Below, in pieces: positions 14,719 to 19,526 of a stretch of 19,526 nucleotides of DNA. Each line of letters opens with the position of its first letter. The stretch's first letter is position 1. The DNA is from DASTWM01 sp035765855. Lineage in GTDB: Bacteria; Chloroflexota; Chloroflexia; Chloroflexales; Roseiflexaceae. The notes beneath the pieces were generated by a model. The model made no database searches. It worked only from the letters and a program-made list of their open reading frames with translations, and was not told where the DNA came from. A program made the translations under genes and the position numbers. The stretch is from positions 1 through 19,526 of the forward strand of contig DASTWM010000562.1 in NCBI GenBank assembly GCA_035765855.1, in the 5' to 3' direction.

Positions 14719-15774
14719 TCAGTGTACAAGTGTTTCTTCAGGTGTTTGTTCGTCTGGCACCAATTCGTCGTCCACGCGATGGGTGCGGCGGCGAACGACC
14801 CACCGCAGCAGCAATTCCATCGGATGTTGGGTAAGCGATGGCTCCTTGCGCACCAGTTCCGGCGGCAGATCGGCAGGCAAGAGCACGTACAATGCGTTTG
14901 GCACGGCTTCAAACGTCATCGGGGTGTGGCCGATATGATCGCCATCAACCTGCACCGGCAGCGCCACCTGCGACTCAATGTGAACCGTGCGCGCGCGGTG
15001 ATATTCTACTTCAGAATCGCGATTGTGGCGGCGGGTCAGGATCGACAAAACGCGCAGCGGCCCGCTTCGGAGCAGCGTCGTACCTTTGATGATGCACATG
15101 TCGATCAGGCCGTCGTTGAGACTGGCGCGCGCGGTGAGCTTCACAAAGCCGCCGTACAACTGACTGTTGCCAAGCACGACCATGAGCACGCGCCCGCGCC
15201 GCAGCTTGCCATCCACGGTGATGTTCGCCCGCGTGCCATGAAAGCGCAGCCCGAGGCTGATCGCTCGCCATGCATACGCAAAAACGCCCAGCCGCCGCTT
15301 TTCATCACTTCGGACGTTGGCAGTTACGGCTGCGTCGAACCCGACGCCCGCCATGAGCAAAAAATAGCGGTCGCCAGCACGCCCCAGATCGACGCGCTGG
15401 CGTTGCGCGAGGAGAATAGCTTCGGCGGCGGCGCGCGGATTGAGCGGCATACCCAACTCCCGCACCCAGACATTCACCGTGCCGACCGGCAAAGCTGCCA
15501 GCGCGGTTTCCGTGCCTGCCAATCCATTCACCACCTCGTTCACCGTGCCGTCGCCGCCGGCCGCCACAACGATATCATAGCCCTGCTCGGCGGCCTCGCG
15601 CGCCAGGCGAATACCGTCACCGGCGCATGTCGTCGGCTCCAGATGAACGCTCCATCCTTTGGCGCGCCACACATCAGTCGCTTCTTGCAGCGCATGGTGA
15701 AGGCTTGCAGCCTGGCCAGCACTCGGATTGAACACAATCATCGCGCGGGTCGAACTATCATTCATGTGTTGCAT
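14719..15774 (-). CDS. Diacylglycerol/sphingosine kinase-like lipid kinase (YegS/LCB5 type)
   Basis: This 351-residue protein of the DAGK catalytic family should use ATP to phosphorylate a lipid such as diacylglycerol. The N-terminal nucleotide-binding half has FNPSAG at 15-20 and the hallmark GGDGT at 73-77 (AAGGDGTVNEVVNGL). The following loop reads LPVGTVNVWVRELGMP rather than the usual LGTGNDFARSLGIP pattern, so the Asp of the GTxND motif is replaced. The C-terminal beta-sandwich contains GVGFDA, LYGG and DGLIDM. A basic C-terminal tail with RRRTHR ends the protein. A second ATG at 15765 is equally possible; neither start has a good Shine-Dalgarno. The gene follows the response regulator by 75 bp and precedes the lipoprotein by 2 bp. 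The substrate is not proven. Confidence 0.87.
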   Translation of the reverse strand: MQHMNDSSTRAMIVFNPSAGQAASLHHALQEATDVWRAKGWSVHLEPTTCAGDGIRLAREAAEQGYDIVVAAGGDGTVNEVVNGLAGTETALAALPVGTVNVWVRELGMPLNPRAAAEAILLAQRQRVDLGRAGDRYFLLMAGVGFDAAVTANVRSDEKRRLGVFAYAWRAISLGLRFHGTRANITVDGKLRRGRVLMVVLGNSQLYGGFVKLTARASLNDGLIDMCIIKGTTLLRSGPLRVLSILTRRHNRDSEVEYHRARTVHIESQVALPVQVDGDHIGHTPMTFEAVPNALYVLLPADLPPELVRKEPSLTQHPMELLLRWVVRRRTHRVDDELVPDEQTPEETLVH

Positions 15775-15849
15775 GGTGGTGTAAGGCCGTCATTCCACGC
15801 GGGCGAACAGCAGCCGGCAAGCACCACAACTGCTACGCCAGTCGCCGTG

Positions 15850-16605
15850 CTAATACGTATTCTCTTCTTGCTCCTTGTTGCCAGCTTTTGGCATGCCGGG
15901 CGCTTCAATCCAGCCGCGCCGCAACGCATACAGCACGGCCTGCGTGCGGTCATTCAGCGACAGCTTGCGCAGGATCGAAGAAATATGGTTTTTCACGGTT
16001 TGCGTGCTGATGCCGAGCGTATCGGCGATGTCTTTGTTGCTGCCGCCGCCCGCAATATGCTCCAGCACCTCGATCTCGCGGTCGCTCAGCGGTGTGAACA
16101 GCGGGAAATCCACGTCCGGCGTGGTCGACAGGTCTTGATTCATATTGCGGAACTGTGACAGCACGCGGCTGGCGACTTTGGGATCTTCCAGCACCACGTC
16201 GTTGATCACGTACTCGCCGCGCGCCACGCGCCGCAGAATGGCCGCCAGATCTTTGGGATTGACATCCTTCGAGCGATAGGCTGCCGCGCCGGCTTGCAGC
16301 GCGTTGAAGGCCTGCTCGTCGCTTTCATGCACGCTGAGCATCACCACGCCGAGGCTCGGGTATTGCATGCGAATGTGGCGGGTGAGTTCCAGCCCGCTCA
16401 TGCCCGGCAAATTCAAATCTGCCAGCACGACATTCGGCTCCTGGTTGGGCGAAAAGCCATTCAACTGCTCGATCGCCTCTTCGCCGGAAGATGCCTCGGC
16501 AATAATGTTAATATCGTCGAATGCGCCGAGCGCCCAACGCACGCCCTGGCGGAACAAAGGATGATCATCAACAATGAGCAGCTTTACGGTAGTGTGGGGG
16601 GGCAT
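15850..16605 (-). CDS. NarL/LuxR-family response regulator
   Basis: This 251-residue two-component regulator has a receiver domain at about residues 7-125, with acidic pocket IVDDH (11-15), phospho-acceptor Asp63 (VLADLNLPGMSG), switch Ser91 and conserved Lys113. A longer than usual linker (about 126-170, with acidic and polar segments) leads to a LuxR helix-turn-helix at about 172-235 (LSDREIEVLEHIAGGGSNKDIADTLGISTQTVKNH). The Gly-rich GGGSN is the standard turn of this family. It would bind DNA when phosphorylated. AAAGGAG lies eight bases before ATG 16605. The start lies inside the 3' end of maf (22-bp overlap), implying translational coupling. No histidine kinase lies beside it; the two kinases at 1288-6250 are possible but unproven partners. 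Confidence 0.93.
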   Translation of the reverse strand: MPPHTTVKLLIVDDHPLFRQGVRWALGAFDDINIIAEASSGEEAIEQLNGFSPNQEPNVVLADLNLPGMSGLELTRHIRMQYPSLGVVMLSVHESDEQAFNALQAGAAAYRSKDVNPKDLAAILRRVARGEYVINDVVLEDPKVASRVLSQFRNMNQDLSTTPDVDFPLFTPLSDREIEVLEHIAGGGSNKDIADTLGISTQTVKNHISSILRKLSLNDRTQAVLYALRRGWIEAPGMPKAGNKEQEENTY

Positions 16606-17285
16606 GGAAGCGGCTCCTTTCCCTGATCAGCTAGCCAACGCTGGTAGGCATCGAATGGATCGGCAATCTCAGCTACACCGACGGCGGTAAGCAGACGATG
16701 CAGCGCGGGAAGCGGCAGCCCGACCACGTTGGTGTAGCTGCCGGTAACTTGCTCCACCAGCCGCCCGCCCAGCCCCTGAATGCCGTACGCGCCCGCTTTG
16801 TCGAGCGGCTCGCCAGTCGCCACATAGCTGCTGATCGTTTCATCCGACAGCGTGGCGAGCGTGACATCGCTGGCGACCACATCGTAACGCACGTGTTCCT
16901 TCGCGGCTTGATCGATAATTGCCAGACCAGTGTATACCGTGTGCGTGCGGCCAGACAGCCTGCGGAGCAACTGGCGGGCATGATCGGGACTCTTGGGTTT
17001 GCCAATCACATCGCCATCCAGCACAACAATTGTGTCTGCCCCGATAATAACACTGTCAACCACCTCTGCGCAAGCGGCGCGCGCTTTGCGCCACGCAATC
17101 ATGGCCGGGTGGCTGTCCTGCGGCAGGCTCACCGCCGGCAGCATGGTGCCAGCCGGCGGCAGCGAACGATCTTTTTCTTCGGCGTCGGTCACAATAATGT
17201 GAAACGAAGGCCGCAGATATCCAAGCAATTCCCGGCGGCGGGGCGACCCCGACGCCAGCACCAGTGCAGATGATACAGCTGTCAT
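16584..17285 (-). CDS. maf: Maf-type nucleoside triphosphate pyrophosphatase
   Basis: This 233-residue house-cleaning enzyme hydrolyses non-canonical or excess nucleoside triphosphates (dTTP/UTP-type in many members). It begins with the invariant ASGSPRRREL loop at residues 10-19. It continues with EEKDRS, KARAA, IIGADTIVVLDG, IGKP, TVYTG and GEPLDKAGAYGIQG, all typical of Maf. The start at 17285 is chosen because Maf proteins begin close to the SGSPRR loop. An upstream ATG at 17354 would put the perfect hairpin at 17307-17338 inside the coding region. No good Shine-Dalgarno is seen. The C-terminal tail (QGKEPLPCPPTLP) is longer than in most members. The gene overlaps the response regulator start by 22 bp. 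Confidence 0.92.
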   Translation of the reverse strand: MTAVSSALVLASGSPRRRELLGYLRPSFHIIVTDAEEKDRSLPPAGTMLPAVSLPQDSHPAMIAWRKARAACAEVVDSVIIGADTIVVLDGDVIGKPKSPDHARQLLRRLSGRTHTVYTGLAIIDQAAKEHVRYDVVASDVTLATLSDETISSYVATGEPLDKAGAYGIQGLGGRLVEQVTGSYTNVVGLPLPALHRLLTAVGVAEIADPFDAYQRWLADQGKEPLPCPPTLP

Positions 17286-17306
17286 AGAGTAGGCTAAAGG
17301 ATAATA

Positions 17307-17338
17307 AGCAGCACCGGCGCATAGCATCCGGTGCTGCT
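17307..17338 (-). terminator. Perfect 11-bp hairpin between the zinc-ribbon gene and maf
   Basis: AGCAGCACCGG (17307-17317) and CCGGTGCTGCT (17328-17338) are perfectly complementary around a 10-nt loop. On the minus strand the stem is followed by TTATTATCCTTT, a moderately T-rich tract. It lies 45 bp after the zinc-ribbon stop and 21 bp before the maf ATG. An intrinsic terminator for the upstream gene is the simplest reading. A 5'-leader control element of maf is the alternative. Confidence 0.65.
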
Positions 17339-17383
17339 GTCGTAACGTATGCATGTTGCAGAAACAAGCGGGGGCATAAGGCG

Positions 17384-17617
17384 TTAACGCTCCGGGCTGT
17401 ATGAATGCGCTGTCGGTGAAGAATACGGATTTCGCTCACTGACTGGCTCATTCACATACAAATTGCCTTTGTGAATTTTGAGATTAAAGCCGCAGGCTGG
17501 ATTCGTACAGATCCAAGCTTTGTACGTAATAGAAGCGCCCTCCGTACCGTAGTCGGATAACGGCACAAGATCACCCTCGCCGCATTTGCGGCATGTTGGC
17601 CATGGTGCATTTTGCAT
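17384..17617 (-). CDS. Small zinc-ribbon protein
   Basis: This 77-residue protein has two Cys pairs typical of a zinc ribbon: Cys9-x2-Cys12 (CRKC) and Cys37-x4-Cys42 (CTNPACG). Between them is a short beta-hairpin region (GDLVPLSDYGTEG, then YKAWIC). The layout resembles the metal-binding ribbons of topoisomerase- or transcription-related accessory proteins, but no family name can be given. The C-terminal tail is polar and probably disordered. The start at 17617 is decided by a strong GAGGAGG, with its GGAGG core six bases upstream. The longer ORF reaching 17749 adds 44 unlikely residues. It stands alone between purN and maf, with a terminator-like hairpin after it. Confidence 0.8.
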   Translation of the reverse strand: MQNAPWPTCRKCGEGDLVPLSDYGTEGASITYKAWICTNPACGFNLKIHKGNLYVNEPVSERNPYSSPTAHSYSPER

Positions 17618-17623
17618 CAGTTC

Positions 17624-17628
17624 CCTCC
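17624..17628 (-). promoter_or_regulatory. Strong Shine-Dalgarno of the zinc-ribbon gene
   Basis: GGAGG on the minus strand, within GAGGAGGGAA, is followed by six bases and ATG 17617. It fixes the start of the short protein. Confidence 0.8.
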
Positions 17629-17713
17629 TCGTAATCACCACCACACCGCAGGCTATCCGGGAAGCTCGCTCAACACAGCCAGCACAGCCGTTGAAAGACA
17701 GCACAACAGGTAT

Positions 17714-17742
17714 CGTAGCATGGAAGCGTTGAACAAGCAACC
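17714..17742 (-). promoter_or_regulatory. Possible promoter of the zinc-ribbon gene
   Basis: On the minus strand, TTGCTT lies 17 bp upstream of TACGAT in the 283-bp gap 17618-17900. The matches to consensus are only 3/6 and 4/6. Apart from this and a short stem-loop (AGCCTG/CAGGCT, 17864-17878) after purN, I see nothing else in the gap. Confidence 0.3.
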
Positions 17743-17863
17743 ACCGCATGTCGCGGAAGGTTACGTATTAGCCAAACATAATGCAAGGTATGTGCCAGCA
17801 AAACAGCATATGCGCAGGTGAAACGACCATATGATCCAGCGCGGGCGGGGGCGACAAGGTGAC

Positions 17864-17878
17864 AGCCTGAAGCAGGCT
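17864..17878 (-). terminator. Short stem-loop downstream of purN
   Basis: AGCCTG and CAGGCT pair around a 3-nt loop, 22 bp after the purN stop codon on the minus strand. It has no T-run, so it is a weak candidate for an intrinsic terminator. Confidence 0.35.
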
Positions 17879-17900
17879 CCTTCGTTCGCTTGCTCTGCGC

Positions 17901-18557
17901 TCAAACGCTCTCCGCTCCATGCTCCCGTGCCAGCCGCGCCACAACCTCAACAATCGTGCGGCGCTCAGCCACTTTGATGCGTTCATGGAGCGATTCTTCA
18001 TCATCATCGGGCAAAATGGGTACTTCGGCGCGCCCCAGCAGCGGCCCGGCATCTACTATCGGCGTAACGCGATGCACCGTGCAGCCCGTCACCGGCAGCC
18101 GCCGCCGTAGCGCCTCCGCGACGACATGCAGGCCGCGCAAGGCTGGAATTTCGTGGCCTGCATCAGTGATCAGCATGTCGCCATGCTCTGGCAGCAGCGC
18201 CGGATGCTGGTTAATCATGGGCGCGGGGCTGCTCGCCAGAAAATCAGCCGAAAGCACGCGCAAAAAGCCCGACAGCACGATCAGGTCGGGCGCGAACGGG
18301 CGCGTGACCGCCAGAATGCGTTGCTCCCAGTCGGCGCGCGCGACGGCGCGGGCGGCGGCGTCTGGCATGCGTGGCAGCGGCACAAACGCCGCCGGGATGT
18401 CGCGGCGCAGCGCGCGCTGCAAGCCAAAGGCGTCGGCCTTGTCGCTGAGCACAAAGCTAATCTGCGCGCCGCCGAGCTGCCCGGCGTCCTGCGCGTCGAG
18501 CAGCGCCTGCAAGTTGGTGCCGCTGCCGGAAAGAAACACGGCGATTGAGTACGTCAT
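17901..18557 (-). CDS. purN: Phosphoribosylglycinamide formyltransferase
   Basis: This 218-residue folate-dependent enzyme transfers a formyl group from 10-formyltetrahydrofolate to GAR in step 3 of purine synthesis. The N-terminal nucleotide/phosphate loop is FLSGSGTNLQALL. The catalytic set Asn116, His118 (INQHPALLP) and Asp169 (VDAGPLLG) is present, as is TGCTVH. Between His118 and Asp169 there are 51 residues, whereas E. coli PurN (Asn106, His108, Asp144) has 36. The extra segment (EHGDMLITDAGHEIPALRG) replaces the usual short FPG-type loop after LLP. The start at 18557 is preferred because the 10 residues upstream would be encoded by an AT-rich repeat. It follows purD on the same strand with a 59-bp gap, forming a purine pair. 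Confidence 0.9.
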   Translation of the reverse strand: MTYSIAVFLSGSGTNLQALLDAQDAGQLGGAQISFVLSDKADAFGLQRALRRDIPAAFVPLPRMPDAAARAVARADWEQRILAVTRPFAPDLIVLSGFLRVLSADFLASSPAPMINQHPALLPEHGDMLITDAGHEIPALRGLHVVAEALRRRLPVTGCTVHRVTPIVDAGPLLGRAEVPILPDDDEESLHERIKVAERRTIVEVVARLAREHGAESV

Positions 18558-18570
18558 AGTTAGAGTGAAG

Positions 18571-18621
18571 CGTAAAGCATAAAGCATAAAACGCTATGAT
18601 TATCACGTTTTACGTTTTACG
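18571..18621. repeat. AT-rich 7-bp repeat hairpin between purD and purN
   Basis: On the plus strand CGTAAAG, CATAAAG, CATAAAA, CG (18571-18593) is followed, after 12 bases, by CGTTTTA, CGTTTTA, CG (18606-18621). Each arm is built of tandem 7-bp units. The inner parts CATAAAACG and CGTTTTACG pair with one mismatch, so the transcript can form a hairpin. The repeat includes the purD stop codon (18617-18619) and ends 13 bp before the purN ATG. It may be a small mobile or REP-like intergenic element, or an mRNA processing or attenuation site. Confidence 0.6.
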
Positions 18622-19526
18622 TATTATTCCCAATATCCCGCCGAAACTGCATTCCCTCGAAATGAATAACGCTAACGACCTCATACGCCCGGTTCAATGC
18701 AGCGTCGAGCGTGCGTCCCATGCCGGTGACGCCCAGCACGCGCCCGCCAGCGGTGACAAATTGCCCATTTTGCCAGTCAGTTCCAGCATGAAAAACAAGC
18801 GCGCCCGGCTCGTCTGCCGCCTCAATCCCGCTAATCATGTCGCCAGTACGCGGCGCGTCCGGGTAGCCCGGTGCCGCCAGGACGATACATGCCGCTGCGC
18901 CCTCGCTGACGCCGAGCATGTCGGGCTGCAAGCGCCCTTCCGCGCAGGCCAAAAGCGCCGCCAGCAGGTCGCCTTCCAGCAACGGCATGATCGCCTGCGT
19001 TTCCGGGTCGCCAAAGCGCGCGTTGAACTCCAGCACTTTCGGGCCATCCTCGGTGAGCATCAGCCCGGCGTACAGCGCGCCGCGAAATGGTATGCCATGC
19101 GCCGCAAGCGCGCGCACCGTCGGCAGCATGATCGTGTCCATAATCTGCTGCACCGCTTCTTCGTCCAGGTGCGGGGCGGGCGCATACGCGCCCATGCCGC
19201 CCGTGTTCGGCCCGTGGTTGCCGTCCAGCAGCCGTTTATGGTCCTGCGCGAGCGGCAACGGTAGCGCCCGCTCGCCGTCGCACAACGCAATCAGCGACAC
19301 TTCCGGGCCGCTCAGTCGTTCTTCCAGTAATAGCCGCTGGCCTGCCCCCAGCGCGCCCAGTTGCGCGATTGCAGCCAGCGTCTCGTCCATGCTCTCCGCG
19401 ACGATCACACCCTTGCCGCTTGCCAGCCCATCAGCCTTAACCACCCAGGCCGTTCCATGATCGCGCACAAACGCCTGCGTCGCCGCAACGTCGTCAAAAG
19501 TGTGGGATACGGCTGTCGGCACGCCA
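18617..19526 (-). CDS. purD: Phosphoribosylamine-glycine ligase (C-terminal part; 5' end beyond window)
   Basis: About 303 residues of GAR synthetase are visible, roughly from the middle of the N-terminal region to the stop; family members are about 420-430 residues. The enzyme joins glycine to phosphoribosylamine using ATP, step 2 of purine synthesis. The visible ATP-grasp fold starts at WVVKADGLASGKGV. It continues with LLLEERLSGPEVS, QDHKRLLDGNHGPNTGGMGA, FRGALYAGLM and the metal-binding strand KVLEFNARFGDPETQ. The C-terminal PurD cap domain follows (AAPGYPDAPRTGD, then HAGT, GRVLGVTGMG). The GTG at 19522 is an internal Val codon, not the start; the frame stays open to the edge. The TAA stop lies in the purD-purN repeat. 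It is followed by purN. Confidence 0.95.
   Translation of the reverse strand, partial: GVPTAVSHTFDDVAATQAFVRDHGTAWVVKADGLASGKGVIVAESMDETLAAIAQLGALGAGQRLLLEERLSGPEVSLIALCDGERALPLPLAQDHKRLLDGNHGPNTGGMGAYAPAPHLDEEAVQQIMDTIMLPTVRALAAHGIPFRGALYAGLMLTEDGPKVLEFNARFGDPETQAIMPLLEGDLLAALLACAEGRLQPDMLGVSEGAAACIVLAAPGYPDAPRTGDMISGIEAADEPGALVFHAGTDWQNGQFVTAGGRVLGVTGMGRTLDAALNRAYEVVSVIHFEGMQFRRDIGNNT

Noticed and set aside
14602..16158. Plus-strand ORF of 518 residues
   Set aside because: It spans three well-supported minus-strand genes and has an Arg/His/Gln-rich composition with no domain. It is a shadow ORF of high-GC coding DNA.
17286..17354. Longer Maf start at 17354
   Set aside because: The extra residues are encoded by a perfect hairpin, and Maf proteins begin close to the SGSPRR loop.

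Overview
The window is dense bacterial chromosome, about 58-60% G+C by eye, with protein-coding genes on both strands. I saw no RNA genes, CRISPR arrays or insertion sequences. Protein style points to Chloroflexota, probably class Chloroflexia: proline/threonine-rich linkers in surface proteins, a DUF11 surface protein, multi-GAF histidine kinases, a diacylglycerol-kinase-like enzyme with a GTVNVWVRE signature, and a WD40-like lipoprotein. This assignment is inference from style only.

Region 1 (1-6250, minus strand) is a sensory/surface block. A cytoplasmic GAF-GAF-PAS histidine kinase (HK2) is followed by a membrane histidine kinase (sensor-HAMP-GAF-PAS-kinase, HK1). Next comes a membrane-anchored Pro/Thr-rich DUF11 protein that overlaps HK1 by 50 bp and runs off the left edge. 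Each kinase has a TATAAT-type promoter of its own. Neither has an adjacent response regulator.

Region 2 (6406-10941, plus strand) is an apparent operon behind a near-consensus promoter (TTGACA, 17 bp, TAGAAT). It encodes a cytoplasmic GH2 family glycosidase, an M20 metallo-amidohydrolase and an extended SDR NAD-dependent epimerase/reductase.

Region 3 (10926-13614) is the most unusual part. An ArsR-type regulator lies divergent to an ABM-fold monooxygenase-like gene followed by a cytochrome P450. The P450 keeps an ideal Shine-Dalgarno, an ATG and a family-like N-terminus, but has an in-frame TAA at codon 27. The ArsR gene is broken by several frameshifts and an apparent in-frame deletion in its winged helix. 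Only the ABM gene looks intact. A perfect inverted repeat in the divergent intergenic region is a candidate operator. I read this as a small oxidative module being lost, or one hit by sequencing errors.

Region 4 (13646-19526, minus strand) is conserved housekeeping. PurD (5' end beyond the right edge) and PurN are followed by a small zinc-ribbon protein, a Maf nucleotide pyrophosphatase, a NarL/LuxR response regulator, a YegS-like lipid/diacylglycerol kinase and a beta-propeller lipoprotein. Maf and the regulator overlap by 22 bp, and the kinase and lipoprotein are 2 bp apart. A perfect 11-bp hairpin separates the zinc-ribbon gene from maf. An AT-rich 7-bp repeat hairpin lies between purD and purN. 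No gene-free stretch exceeds 300 bp; the longest is 17618-17900.
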